64,000 nucleotides of DNA, taken from positions 124,001 to 188,000 of the forward strand of contig NZ_CP112866.1 of the NCBI RefSeq assembly GCF_026410085.1, read 5' to 3'. This stretch comes from Pseudomonas quebecensis (lineage in GTDB: Bacteria > Pseudomonadota > Gammaproteobacteria > Pseudomonadales > Pseudomonadaceae). Shown piece after piece: positions 20,632 to 30,580 of this stretch (positions are counted from its first letter, which is position 1; the number at the start of each line of letters is the position of its first letter). The translations under genes and the position numbers were made by a program. The notes below the pieces were generated by a model. The model saw nothing but the letters and a program-made list of their open reading frames with translations. It did no database searches and was not told where the DNA came from.

Positions 20632-20667
20632 AAAAAGCCCCGCAGGGCGAACCTGGCGGGGCTTTTT
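20632..20667. terminator. metK intrinsic terminator
   Basis: AAAAAGCCCCGC (20632-20643) and GCGGGGCTTTTT (20656-20667) form a perfect 12-bp stem with A/T tracts, 15 bases after the metK stop. A second small stem, AGCGCC-N6-GGCGCT, lies at about 20589-20607. Confidence 0.9.
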
Positions 20668-20681
20668 GCACATCGCTTCGC

Positions 20682-21872
<1,191 letters not shown>

Positions 21873-21891
21873 CTCGATGTTTTCCTGATAT

Positions 21892-22887
21892 TTACCGATG
21901 GTGAGTGTCGCCAGCCGGTCGCTGAAAGTGGCGGACCTGAATCTGGAAACCATTACGTAAACCTACATAGAGGCTTTCCCCGGGAACGAGTCCCGCAGCG
22001 GTGGCCCAACGGGCCAGATCGTCCTGTTCAAAACCCAACCAGAGATCACCGCAGGCCTCCCTGGCCCAATTCTGGTTGTGGCTGCATAAATCCGTCACCA
22101 GCAGGCTACCGCCGGGGTGCAGTAACCCGGCCATTTGCTTGAGGGCCTCGGCGGGCGCGGCGAAATGATGCAGGACCATATTCAGCACCACGCAGTCGGC
22201 CCGCAGGCGGGTGTCGTTCAAGGCATCGGCCAATTGCAGATCGACGTTGCTCAAGGCCTCGCGCTCGCAGAGCTGGCGCGCCAGTTCCAGCATTGCCGGG
22301 CTGTTGTCCAATGCCGTGACCTGCTGGAAGCGGCGCGCCAGTTCCGGCAGAAAACCGCCGTCGCCGGGGCCGACTTCCAGCGCCGTGGCCTCTTCACTGA
22401 AGCTCAGCTTGTCCAACAACGCCAGCACGCTGTCGCGGTATTGCGGCAAGCCGGCGATCAAATCCTGCTGGGCGCGAAACTTCTCGGCGACTCGTGCGAA
22501 AAAGTCCTGGCTGGCCGCAGCACGTTGTCCATGCACCTGGCCGATACGTGCCTGTACGTCGTTGGGCAGGCTCAGGTTATCCACTTCATCCAACAGGGCC
22601 GCGTGCAGCTTGCCGCCGAGCAGGTCGGTGTGGGGCAGGGCGCGGCGGTAGAAAATCGCATTACCTTCGCGGCGAGTGGCCACCAGGTCGGCCTGGGACA
22701 GCACTTTCAAATGGTGGCTCATGCCCGACTGGCCGATGGCGAAAATCCGCGCCAGCTCCAACACGCCAAAAGAGTCATTGGCCAATGCCCGCAAAACGTT
22801 CAGGCGCAAGGGGTCGCCGGCGGCCTTGCACAAGGCGGCCAGCTCTTCACCATCGTCGGAACGCAGGGAGGATGCGGGTAGGTTCAT
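21892..22887 (-). CDS. ArsR-family regulator fused to SAM-dependent methyltransferase (SahR-like)
   Basis: The 331 residues hold an N-terminal ArsR winged helix (about 13-95, with [20 protein letters not shown] as recognition helix region) and a class I methyltransferase domain (about 160-300) with the SAM motif [11 protein letters not shown] (170-180). No metal-binding ELCVCDL motif is visible. This architecture is that of SahR, the SAH-responsive repressor of SAM-cycle genes described in other Proteobacteria. Here it heads an operon with metK and has a perfect palindrome 41 bases before its start. I infer that the methyltransferase fold senses SAH or SAM; catalytic activity is not excluded. 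Confidence 0.85.
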   Translation of the reverse strand: MNLPASSLRSDDGEELAALCKAAGDPLRLNVLRALANDSFGVLELARIFAIGQSGMSHHLKVLSQADLVATRREGNAIFYRRALPHTDLLGGKLHAALLDEVDNLSLPNDVQARIGQVHGQRAAASQDFFARVAEKFRAQQDLIAGLPQYRDSVLALLDKLSFSEEATALEVGPGDGGFLPELARRFQQVTALDNSPAMLELARQLCEREALSNVDLQLADALNDTRLRADCVVLNMVLHHFAAPAEALKQMAGLLHPGGSLLVTDLCSHNQNWAREACGDLWLGFEQDDLARWATAAGLVPGESLYVGLRNGFQIQVRHFQRPAGDTHHR

Positions 22888-22927
22888 AAGGCCAGCAGTC
22901 TAGTGGTGGGACAGGGCGGTCGCAAGG

Positions 22928-22953
22928 TCAATATCAAAAAGTTTTGATATTGA
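22928..22953. promoter_or_regulatory. perfect 26-bp palindrome, probable operator of the SahR-like regulator
   Basis: TCAATATCAAAA (22928-22939), two central bases AG, then TTTTGATATTGA (22942-22953): 12-bp arms without mismatch. Its AT content stands out from surrounding GC-rich DNA. It lies 41 bases upstream of the ArsR/methyltransferase start and about 190 bases upstream of the divergent transketolase gene, so it may control both. Confidence 0.8.
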
Positions 22954-23007
22954 TCGATAAGTGGCGGTTATAAGCAGTCGCTATAGCCTTTCGGCGAACA
23001 GGTGAAA

Positions 23008-23036
23008 GGTTTGCGCAGACGATTGCCGTGCAAACC
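23008..23036 (+). promoter_or_regulatory. dyad in the transketolase leader
   Basis: GGTTTGC (23008-23014) and GCAAACC (23030-23036) flank a 15-base centre, about 110 bases before the tkt start. It may be an operator or leader hairpin; no family can be assigned. Confidence 0.35.
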
Positions 23037-23144
23037 ACAGGAAAAACCGCTTCAAGTGACTATCTGTCATTGCCCGCAGGCGGTGGCTGAGGGAAAATGC
23101 CGGTCCTTTTTTCCGTTTCTTTCCCTATCCGCAGGAGAACAGCG

Positions 23145-25142
23145 ATGCCCAGCCGTCGTGAGCGTGCCAACGCCATTCGTGCCCTCAGCATGGATGCCGT
23201 GCAAAAAGCCAACAGCGGCCATCCCGGTGCCCCGATGGGCATGGCGGATATCGCCGAAGTGCTTTGGCGTGACTACCTGAAACACAACCCGAGCAACCCA
23301 TCGTTCGCCGACCGTGACCGCTTCGTGCTGTCCAACGGCCACGGCTCGATGCTGATCTATTCGCTGCTGCACCTGACCGGCTACGACGTCACCATCGACG
23401 ACCTCAAAAGCTTCCGCCAGCTGCACAGCCGCACCCCGGGCCACCCGGAATTCGGCTACACCCCAGGCGTCGAGACCACCACCGGTCCCCTGGGCCAGGG
23501 CCTGGCCAATGCCGTGGGCTTCGCCCTGGCTGAAAAAGTCCTGGGCGCGCAGTTCAACCGCCCCGGCCACGACATCGTCGATCACCACACCTATGTGTTC
23601 CTGGGTGATGGCTGCATGATGGAAGGCATTTCCCACGAAGTTGCGTCCCTGGCCGGCACCCTGGGCCTGGGCAAGCTGATCGCCTTCTACGATGACAACG
23701 GCATCTCCATCGACGGTGAAGTCGAAGGCTGGTTTACCGATGACACCCCGAAGCGTTTCGAAGCCTACAACTGGCAGGTGATCCGCAACGTCGACGGTCA
23801 CGACCCGGAAGAGATCAAGACCGCCATCGACACCGCCCGCAAGAGCGCGCAGCCGACCCTGATCTGCTGCAAGACCACCATCGGCTTCGGTTCGCCGAAC
23901 AAGCAAGGCAAGGAAGACTGCCACGGCGCCCCATTGGGTGACGCGGAAATCGCCCTGACCCGTGAAGCGTTGAAGTGGAACCACGGCCCGTTCGAAATCC
24001 CGGCCGACATCTACGCCGAATGGGATGCCAAGGAAAAAGGCCTGGCCACCGAAGCCGAGTGGGACCAGCGCTTCGCTGCCTACTCCGCCGAATTCCCGGA
24101 ACTGGCCAACGAACTGGTTCGCCGCCTGGCCGGCGACCTGCCTGCCGACTTCTCGGAAAAAGCCTCGGCCTATATCGCCGAAGTCGCGGCCAAGGGCGAA
24201 ACCATCGCCAGCCGTAAAGCCAGCCAGAACACCCTGAACGCCTTTGGCCCGCTGTTGCCTGAGTTCCTCGGCGGTTCGGCCGACCTGGCCGGGTCCAACC
24301 TGACGCTGTGGAAAGGCTGCAAAGGTGTCACGGCCGAAGACGCCAGCGGCAACTACATGTACTACGGCGTGCGCGAGTTCGGCATGAGCGCGATCATGAA
24401 CGGCGTGTCCCTGCACGGTGGCCTGGTGCCTTACGGCGCAACGTTCCTGATGTTCATGGAATACGCGCGCAATGCCGTGCGCATGGCCGCGCTGATGAAG
24501 AAGCGCGTGATCCATGTGTACACCCACGACTCCATCGGCCTGGGCGAAGACGGTCCGACGCACCAGCCGGTCGAGCAATTGACCAGCCTGCGTACCACGC
24601 CGAACCTGGATTGCTGGCGCCCAGCCGACGCGGTGGAATCCGCCGTGGCCTGGAAGCACGCCATCGAGCGCAAGGACGGCCCTTCGGCGCTGATCTTCTC
24701 GCGCCAGAACCTGCAGCACCAGGCGCGTACCGACGCGCAGATCGCCGACATCAGCCGTGGCGGTTATGTGCTCAAGGACTGCGTGGGCGAGCCGGAGCTG
24801 ATCCTGATCTCCACCGGTTCCGAAGTGGGCCTGACCGTTCAGGCTTACGACAAGCTGACTGAGCAGGGCCGCAATGTGCGCGTTGTATCCATGCCGTGCA
24901 CCAGCGTGTTCGAAGCCCAGGACGCCGGCTACAAGCAATCGGTGCTGCCGTTGCAGGTCAGCGCGCGTATCGCCATCGAAGCGGCGCACGCCGACTACTG
25001 GTACAAGTACGTGGGCCTGGAAGGCCGCGTGATCGGCATGACCACCTACGGTGAGTCGGCGCCGGCGCCAGCCTTGTTCGAAGAGTTCGGCTTCACCCTG
25101 GAAAACATCCTGGGTCAGGCTGAAGAGCTGCTGGAAGACTAA
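23145..25142 (+). CDS. tkt: transketolase
   Basis: Transketolase moves two-carbon ketol units between sugar phosphates in the pentose phosphate pathway using thiamine diphosphate. The 665-residue protein starts [20 protein letters not shown] and has the usual domains: ThDP-binding N-terminal half with [12 protein letters not shown] and GDGCMMEG, then the pyrimidine-binding half with [20 protein letters not shown]. The start at 23145 is preceded by GCAGGAG. It opens the rightward carbon-metabolism block tkt-epd-pgk-fba. Confidence 0.97.
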   Translation: MPSRRERANAIRALSMDAVQKANSGHPGAPMGMADIAEVLWRDYLKHNPSNPSFADRDRFVLSNGHGSMLIYSLLHLTGYDVTIDDLKSFRQLHSRTPGHPEFGYTPGVETTTGPLGQGLANAVGFALAEKVLGAQFNRPGHDIVDHHTYVFLGDGCMMEGISHEVASLAGTLGLGKLIAFYDDNGISIDGEVEGWFTDDTPKRFEAYNWQVIRNVDGHDPEEIKTAIDTARKSAQPTLICCKTTIGFGSPNKQGKEDCHGAPLGDAEIALTREALKWNHGPFEIPADIYAEWDAKEKGLATEAEWDQRFAAYSAEFPELANELVRRLAGDLPADFSEKASAYIAEVAAKGETIASRKASQNTLNAFGPLLPEFLGGSADLAGSNLTLWKGCKGVTAEDASGNYMYYGVREFGMSAIMNGVSLHGGLVPYGATFLMFMEYARNAVRMAALMKKRVIHVYTHDSIGLGEDGPTHQPVEQLTSLRTTPNLDCWRPADAVESAVAWKHAIERKDGPSALIFSRQNLQHQARTDAQIADISRGGYVLKDCVGEPELILISTGSEVGLTVQAYDKLTEQGRNVRVVSMPCTSVFEAQDAGYKQSVLPLQVSARIAIEAAHADYWYKYVGLEGRVIGMTTYGESAPAPALFEEFGFTLENILGQAEELLED

Positions 25143-25167
25143 GCCAGTCTGCGTTGTCTGTACTGGC

Positions 25168-25239
25168 GCTATCGCGGGCAAGCCCGCTCCCACATTTGGA
25201 TCGCGGTCTGATGTGGGAGGGGGCTTGCCCGCGATGGCG
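25168..25239. repeat. REPIN element
   Basis: TATCGCGGGCAAGCCCGCTC-CCACA and, after about 15 bases, TGTGGGAGGGGGCTTGCCC-GCGATGGC form opposing REP cores between tkt and epd. The structure could stabilise or attenuate the transcript. Confidence 0.8.
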
Positions 25240-25280
25240 TCAGAACGTTCAACACCGAACTAACCTTGACCGAGAACCCC

Positions 25281-26336
25281 ATGCCCGAACTGCGTCCCTA
25301 CAAAGTTGCACTCAACGGCTACGGCCGCATTGGTCGTTGCGTCTTGCGTGCTCTGTTCGAGCGAGGGGCGGCAGCCGGGTTTGAAATCGTTGCGATCAAT
25401 GATCTGGCGGACATGGCCAGCATCGAATACCTGACACGCTTTGACTCCACCCATGGCCGATTCCCCGGCGAAGTGCGGGTCGACGGCGATTGTCTGCATA
25501 TCAACGGCAACTGCGTGAAAGTGCTGCGCAGTGCCACCCCCGAGGGCATCGACTGGGCGGCGCTGGGCGTCGACCTGGTGTTGGAATGCTCCGGTGCTTA
25601 TAACACCCGTGCCGATGGCCAGCGTTTTCTCGACGCCGGCGCGCCACGTGTGCTGTTTTCCCAGCCGATGGCCAGCGAGGCGGATGTCGACGCCACCATC
25701 GTCTATGGCATCAACCAGGATTGCCTGAGCGGCGATGAGCGGCTGGTGTCCAACGCCTCCTGCACCACCAACTGCAGCGTGCCGCTGTTGCGCCTGCTGG
25801 ATCAGGCGATCGGCCTGGATTACGTGTCGATCACCACGATTCACTCGGCAATGAACGACCAGCCGGTGATCGACGCCTACCACCACGAAGACCTGCGTCG
25901 CACGCGTTCGGCGTTCCAGTCGGTGATTCCGGTGTCCACCGGCCTGGCCCGCGGCATCGAACGCTTGTTGCCGGAACTTGCCGGGCGAATTCAGGCCAAA
26001 GCCGTACGTGTGCCGACGGTGAACGTGTCCTGCCTGGACATCACCATGCAAACCGTCAGCGACACCGATGCCGTGGAGGTCAACCGGATCCTGCGCGACG
26101 CCGCCACTCGCGGCCCGCTCAAAGGCTTGCTGGCCTACACCGAATTGCCTCACGCCAGTTGCGATTTCAACCATGACCCGCATTCGGCGATTGTCGATGC
26201 CAGCCAGACCCGTGTTTCCGGCCCCAGGCTGGTGAATATCCTGGCCTGGTTCGACAACGAGTGGGGCTTTGCCAACCGAATGCTGGACGTTGCAGAACAC
26301 TATCTGCAAGTGGCCTCCAAACAACCTCAACAGTAA
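25281..26336 (+). CDS. epd: erythrose-4-phosphate dehydrogenase
   Basis: Epd oxidises D-erythrose 4-phosphate to 4-phosphoerythronate for pyridoxal phosphate synthesis. The 351-residue protein is GAPDH-like: NAD motif [14 protein letters not shown] (11-24), catalytic SNASCTTNC with Cys161, and [11 protein letters not shown] at the end. Its place between tkt and pgk and the residues around the active site favour Epd over GAPDH; Gap activity cannot be excluded. The ATG at 25281 is preferred; a TTG at 25266 in the same frame is an alternative. Confidence 0.9.
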   Translation: MPELRPYKVALNGYGRIGRCVLRALFERGAAAGFEIVAINDLADMASIEYLTRFDSTHGRFPGEVRVDGDCLHINGNCVKVLRSATPEGIDWAALGVDLVLECSGAYNTRADGQRFLDAGAPRVLFSQPMASEADVDATIVYGINQDCLSGDERLVSNASCTTNCSVPLLRLLDQAIGLDYVSITTIHSAMNDQPVIDAYHHEDLRRTRSAFQSVIPVSTGLARGIERLLPELAGRIQAKAVRVPTVNVSCLDITMQTVSDTDAVEVNRILRDAATRGPLKGLLAYTELPHASCDFNHDPHSAIVDASQTRVSGPRLVNILAWFDNEWGFANRMLDVAEHYLQVASKQPQQ

Positions 26337-26353
26337 TTCAGGAACTGCGACCC

Positions 26354-27517
26354 ATGACCGTGTTGAAGATGACCGACCTCGATCTGCAAGGTAAGCGCGT
26401 ACTGATTCGCGAAGACCTCAACGTCCCCGTCAAGGACGGTGTTGTCACCAGCGATGCGCGAATCCTGGCCTCGCTGCCGACCATCAAGCTGGCCCTGGAA
26501 AAAGGCGCGGCCGTGATGGTCTGCTCCCACCTGGGTCGCCCGACCGAAGGTGAGTTCTCCGCCGAAAACAGCCTCAAGCCGGTAGCCGACTACCTGAGAA
26601 AGGCCCTGGGCCGTGACGTGCCGCTGGTGGCTGACTACTTGAATGGCGTGGACGTGAAGGCCGGCGACATCGTGCTGTTCGAAAACGTGCGCTTTAACAA
26701 AGGCGAGAAAAAGAACAGCGACGAACTGGCCCAGCAATATGCTGGCCTGTGCGATGTGTTCGTGATGGACGCATTCGGCACCGCTCACCGCGCCGAAGGT
26801 TCGACCCACGGCGTGGCCAAGTTCGCCAAGGTCGCTGCTGCCGGCCCACTGCTGGCTGCTGAACTGGACGCGCTGGGCAAGGCCCTGGGCGCGCCGGCAC
26901 AGCCGATGGCGGCCATCGTCGCCGGCTCCAAGGTGTCGACCAAGCTTGACGTGCTCAACAGCCTCAGCCAGATCTGCAACCAACTGATCGTCGGCGGCGG
27001 TATTGCCAACACGTTCCTGGCTGCCGCCGGTCATCCGGTGGGCAAGTCGCTGTACGAGCCGGACCTGCTCGACACCGCCCGTGCCATCGCCGCCAAAGTC
27101 AGCGTGCCGTTGCCGGTGGATGTGGTGGTGGCCAAGGAATTCGCCGAAAGCGCCGAAGCCACCGTCAAGCTGATCGCTGATGTGGCTGCCGACGACATGA
27201 TCCTGGATATCGGCCCGCAGACTGCGGCCAATTTCGCTGAACTGTTGAAAGCGTCGCAGACCATTCTGTGGAACGGCCCGGTCGGCGTGTTCGAATTCGA
27301 CCAATTCGGCAACGGCACCAAAGTGCTGGCCAAGGCCATCGCCGACAGCTCGGCATTCTCCATCGCCGGCGGCGGCGACACCCTGGCGGCCATCGACAAA
27401 TATGGCGTGGCCGAGCAGATCTCCTACATTTCTACCGGTGGTGGCGCTTTCCTCGAATTCGTCGAAGGTAAAGTGCTGCCGGCCGTGGAAGTGCTGGAAA
27501 GCCGAGCCAAAGGCTGA
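26354..27517 (+). CDS. pgk: phosphoglycerate kinase
   Basis: Pgk transfers a phosphate between 1,3-bisphosphoglycerate and ADP in glycolysis and gluconeogenesis. The 387-residue protein has the signature [13 protein letters not shown] (about 17-29), [10 protein letters not shown] (about 59-68) and the C-terminal nucleotide-binding [12 protein letters not shown] and [11 protein letters not shown]. It begins 17 bases after epd and is surely in the same transcript. Confidence 0.97.
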   Translation: MTVLKMTDLDLQGKRVLIREDLNVPVKDGVVTSDARILASLPTIKLALEKGAAVMVCSHLGRPTEGEFSAENSLKPVADYLRKALGRDVPLVADYLNGVDVKAGDIVLFENVRFNKGEKKNSDELAQQYAGLCDVFVMDAFGTAHRAEGSTHGVAKFAKVAAAGPLLAAELDALGKALGAPAQPMAAIVAGSKVSTKLDVLNSLSQICNQLIVGGGIANTFLAAAGHPVGKSLYEPDLLDTARAIAAKVSVPLPVDVVVAKEFAESAEATVKLIADVAADDMILDIGPQTAANFAELLKASQTILWNGPVGVFEFDQFGNGTKVLAKAIADSSAFSIAGGGDTLAAIDKYGVAEQISYISTGGGAFLEFVEGKVLPAVEVLESRAKG

Positions 27518-27546
27518 AACGCGTGATCCGGAAAAGGAGCATTCCC

Positions 27547-27774
27547 ATGATCAAGTCATTGGCACTGGTGTTCGCGGCGGGCCTGTTGGGCGGGTGCGGC
27601 AGCGCGCCCACTGCGGCATCGGCGCCCGAACAGCCTGCGGCGCAGCAGAAACAGAGCTGCTACCAGGCTGACTGGCAGGCCGAAACCATGCCGGTGATCA
27701 ACAAGCGCATCGGCAACGAGCGGCTGGAGAAATACGACTCCGCGCCCAACGGTCAGGAACAGGGTTGCCCTTGA
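27547..27774 (+). CDS. small cysteine-containing lipoprotein, function unknown
   Basis: This 75-residue product has a lipoprotein signal MIKSLALVFAAGLLGGCGSA with Cys17, an Ala/Pro/Gln-rich linker, and a short mature part with two more Cys residues (QSCYQADW and the C-terminal QEQGCP) that could form a disulphide. ATG 27547 follows AAAAGGAGC, 29 bases after pgk, so it rides on the carbon operon. I do not recognise a named family; a protein of this size occupies the same place in P. aeruginosa. Confidence 0.75.
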   Translation: MIKSLALVFAAGLLGGCGSAPTAASAPEQPAAQQKQSCYQADWQAETMPVINKRIGNERLEKYDSAPNGQEQGCP

Positions 27775-27834
27775 CGGGTCTGATCAACTAACCGACAGCA
27801 GTCGCGGCCCTTGGGTCGCGTTCGAGGATTGGCA

Positions 27835-28167
27835 ATGAAAGGCGTTTTCGCCCTGGCGGCACTGGCTCTGTTGGCGGGTTGCAGCAGCATGAACATGTTC
27901 AATAAGGCAGAACCTGCCGATAAGTGGACCACCTGGACCTGCGACAGCAAGGCCGAGGTCAACTGGCGCTTTGCCAATGCGGCCCGCAGCGAGGTGGATG
28001 TGCGCCTCGGCGGCTCGGACCAGGTCTACCGCCTTAAACAGGACGTTGCCGCGTCGGGCGTGCTGTACAGCAACGACCAGTTGGCGTTTCACACAAAAGG
28101 TGAGGAAGGCTTGGTTTACTGGGTCGCCACCGACGATTTGATCGGGCGTGGCTGCAAGGCCCAATAA
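27835..28167 (+). CDS. MliC-family lipoprotein (C-type lysozyme inhibitor)
   Basis: The 110-residue protein has lipoprotein signal MKGVFALAALALLAGCSSM with Cys16 and a compact beta domain with WTCDSKAEVNWRF, VDVRLGGSDQVYRLKQDVAA and FHTKGEEGLVYWV ending in GRGC. The K(G/E)E loop and paired Cys are typical of MliC/PliC, which block host-type lysozyme at the cell surface. The loop is SGVLYSNDQLAF, close to the SGARY motif of the family. It follows the small lipoprotein by 60 bases. Confidence 0.75.
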   Translation: MKGVFALAALALLAGCSSMNMFNKAEPADKWTTWTCDSKAEVNWRFANAARSEVDVRLGGSDQVYRLKQDVAASGVLYSNDQLAFHTKGEEGLVYWVATDDLIGRGCKAQ

Positions 28168-28191
28168 GATTTCAAATTTGGTGAGATCCAA

Positions 28192-28283
28192 ATGTGGGAG
28201 GGAGCTTGCCCCCGATAGCGGTGGATCAGTCAACAGATTCATCACTGACAGGCAGTCATCGGGGGCAAGCCCCCTCCCACACT
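28192..28283. repeat. REPIN element
   Basis: ATGTGGGAGGGAGCTTGCCC-CCGATAGC is answered by CATCGGGGGCAAGCCCCCTC-CCACA about 50 bases later. It fills most of the 233-base gap between the MliC gene and fba; no gene is visible there. Confidence 0.8.
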
Positions 28284-28400
28284 TGCAATAACGATTCAGC
28301 AGGCCAGGCATGTAAAACATGGCCCGCAATAACTTGAATAGCAGTCGCCGCTACGGCAGGCTTGCACGATTAACGACCCTCGACCGGGAGAGACAACACA

Positions 28401-29465
28401 ATGGCACTTATCAGCATGCGTCAAATGCTGGACCACGCAGCCGAGTTCGGCTATGGCGTCCCAGCCTTTAACGTCAACAACCTCGAGCAGATGCGCGCCA
28501 TCATGGAAGCCGCTGACAAGACCGACTCCCCCGTGATCGTCCAGGCTTCGGCCGGTGCGCGCAAATACGCCGGTGCCCCGTTCCTGCGTCACCTGATCCT
28601 CGCCGCTATCGAAGAGTTCCCACACATCCCGGTGTGCATGCACCAGGACCACGGCACCAGCCCTGACGTGTGCCAGCGCTCCATTCAACTGGGCTTCAGT
28701 TCGGTGATGATGGACGGCTCTCTCGGCGAAGACGGCAAGACTCCGACCGACTACGAATACAACGTCCGCGTCACCCAACAAACCGTGGCCATGGCCCACG
28801 CCTGCGGCGTTTCGGTTGAAGGCGAGCTGGGCTGCCTGGGTTCCCTGGAAACCGGCATGGCCGGTGAAGAAGACGGCATCGGTGCCGAGGGCGTGCTGGA
28901 TCACAGCCAGATGCTGACCGACCCGGAAGAGGCTGCCGACTTTGTGAAGAAAACCCAGGTGGACGCCCTGGCCATCGCCATCGGCACCAGCCACGGCGCC
29001 TACAAGTTCACCAAGCCACCGACCGGCGACGTACTGGCCATCGACCGCATCAAGGAAATCCACAAGCGCATCCCCAACACCCACCTGGTGATGCACGGTT
29101 CGTCCTCGGTACCGCAAGAATGGCTGGCGATCATCAACCAGTACGGCGGCGACATCAAGGAAACCTACGGCGTACCGGTTGAAGAAATCGTCGAAGGCAT
29201 CAAGTACGGCGTGCGTAAGGTCAACATCGACACCGACCTGCGCCTGGCGTCCACCGGTGCCATGCGCCGCCTGATGGCCACCAACCCAAGCGAATTCGAC
29301 CCACGCAAATTCTTCGGCGCCACCGTGACCGCCATGCGTGACGTGTGTATCGCTCGTTATGAAGCATTCGGCACGGCCGGCAATGCATCGAAGATCAAGC
29401 CGATCTCGTTGGAGGCGATGTACCAGCGTTATTTGAAAGGTGAGTTGAACGCTAAGGTGAACTAA
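28401..29465 (+). CDS. fba: class II fructose-1,6-bisphosphate aldolase
   Basis: This zinc enzyme interconverts fructose 1,6-bisphosphate with DHAP and glyceraldehyde 3-phosphate. The 354-residue sequence ([20 protein letters not shown]) has the class II markers [15 protein letters not shown] (His/Asp at the metal site), GEGELG-type VEGELGCLG and [10 protein letters not shown]. It belongs to the Calvin-cycle-like subgroup of class II aldolases. The promoter region is the gap after the REPIN. It completes the tkt-epd-pgk-fba block. Confidence 0.96.
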   Translation: MALISMRQMLDHAAEFGYGVPAFNVNNLEQMRAIMEAADKTDSPVIVQASAGARKYAGAPFLRHLILAAIEEFPHIPVCMHQDHGTSPDVCQRSIQLGFSSVMMDGSLGEDGKTPTDYEYNVRVTQQTVAMAHACGVSVEGELGCLGSLETGMAGEEDGIGAEGVLDHSQMLTDPEEAADFVKKTQVDALAIAIGTSHGAYKFTKPPTGDVLAIDRIKEIHKRIPNTHLVMHGSSSVPQEWLAIINQYGGDIKETYGVPVEEIVEGIKYGVRKVNIDTDLRLASTGAMRRLMATNPSEFDPRKFFGATVTAMRDVCIARYEAFGTAGNASKIKPISLEAMYQRYLKGELNAKVN

Positions 29466-29484
29466 GCCTCAGGCGTTACAAAAG

Positions 29485-29510
29485 AAGCCCGCAGCGATGC
29501 GGGCTTTTTT
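29485..29510 (+). terminator. fba intrinsic terminator
   Basis: AAGCCCGC-N6-GCGGGCTT followed by six T, 19 bases after the fba stop. Confidence 0.92.
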
Positions 29511-29602
29511 ATGCTGTGAACGTGCGATGCGGTCAAAATGTGGGAGGAGGCTGGCGCCCTATTTCGGTGTGGCCGTCACCCGCTAAGTGAATGAGGCGGC
29601 GC

Positions 29603-30268
29603 TCACTCATGATCAATATCCAGCTTGTCGAACGTCACCTTCGCGCCTTCCTTGCTGTCCCCGCTGTTGTCCTGCACATAGGCGCCGGCCTTGAAGTACA
29701 GCGGTTTGGCGCCCCATGCCGCGCCGATGCGCTCGTTCCATTCGCCATCGGCGGCATACACGCTGAGTAATCCGGCCTTGTTGAGGTTGATTACGTAGGT
29801 GAAGCTCTTGTCCAACGGCACGTTGGAGGCGACGGTGATCACGCGGCTTTCGTCCTCATCCGGGCGCATGCGCACTTTGGCGACGATGTTGCCGGTCTGG
29901 GTCTTTTCCTTGAATTGGTACTCGAGCTTGATCAGCGGTTTCTGGCTGTCATACGCGTGAATCTGGCCAATGACGATCTTGCCGCTGGAGGGCACCTGGT
30001 TGACGGCCAGGGTGGCGCGCAGAAAATTGTCGGCGTCGGGGTAGGTCCAGTTGCGCAAGCGGCCGTCGGCGTAGGTTTCGCGCAATTCGCTGCGGGGGTA
30101 GATCGCGTTCTCGGTGCGCGTGCCGGTGACGGGTGTCCAGAATTGCACGTTGCTGCCTTCGGCCTGGAAGTATTGGTCCTTGAAGCCGCTAAGCAGTTTA
30201 GGCGTGTCGATGGTCGCGGGGGGCGAGCCGACGGGAATGCTCAGGTTCCAAGTGGAGAGGTCAATCAT
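29603..30268 (-). CDS. polysaccharide lyase family 7 (alginate lyase-like), no signal peptide
   Basis: The 221-residue protein has the three PL7 blocks: YPRSELRE (57-64), GQIHAYD (101-107) with the Q-I-H catalytic His103, and YFKAGAYVQD (191-200) holding the catalytic Tyr region. PL7 enzymes cleave alginate by beta-elimination. The protein starts MIDLSTWNLSIPVG with no signal peptide or lipobox, and no in-frame upstream extension is evident, so it would be cytoplasmic or leave by a non-Sec route. No alginate genes are nearby. It is alone between convergent fba and a divergent signalling gene. Confidence 0.88.
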   Translation of the reverse strand: MIDLSTWNLSIPVGSPPATIDTPKLLSGFKDQYFQAEGSNVQFWTPVTGTRTENAIYPRSELRETYADGRLRNWTYPDADNFLRATLAVNQVPSSGKIVIGQIHAYDSQKPLIKLEYQFKEKTQTGNIVAKVRMRPDEDESRVITVASNVPLDKSFTYVINLNKAGLLSVYAADGEWNERIGAAWGAKPLYFKAGAYVQDNSGDSKEGAKVTFDKLDIDHE

Positions 30269-30580
30269 GGCGTAGGCCTTTTACAGAAGGGTGTAGGCTA
30301 TGGCCCTCAGGGCCAGTCAGGTTCTTTATAGGTGCTGTGCAGCGGATTGTTAAACAATTGCTGGCAATTTATTGGCGCCAAATGAATGCCAAAAAGCCAT
30401 GTTGCCCATGAACCGTGGGTTGCAGGCACTGACCGTTAGTCGGCTTCCTGAAAATTGGCGCAATGATGGCACCGAGGTTACTTCTGCTTTTCCAGAACCG
30501 GGGCTAGAGTGAGGCCTCAGTGTTTGTCCGGGTTTTCTCTCAGAAATGACCGGAGCAGCGATCTAAGGAAGAGACGTAGC
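30269..30580. other. intergenic region without gene
   Basis: These 312 bases separate the divergent PL7 lyase and REC-GGDEF-EAL genes and must carry both promoters. Two small palindromes are visible: TGGCCCT-C-AGGGCCA (30301-30315) and TTGGCGCCAA (30372-30381). The centre is AT-richer than its surroundings. No sigma-54 motif, REP core or open frame is convincing. Confidence 0.4.

Noticed and set aside
23067..25193. 708-codon open frame antisense to tkt
   Set aside because: Shadow of a GC-rich gene; no domain motifs, and the sense frame is a complete transketolase.
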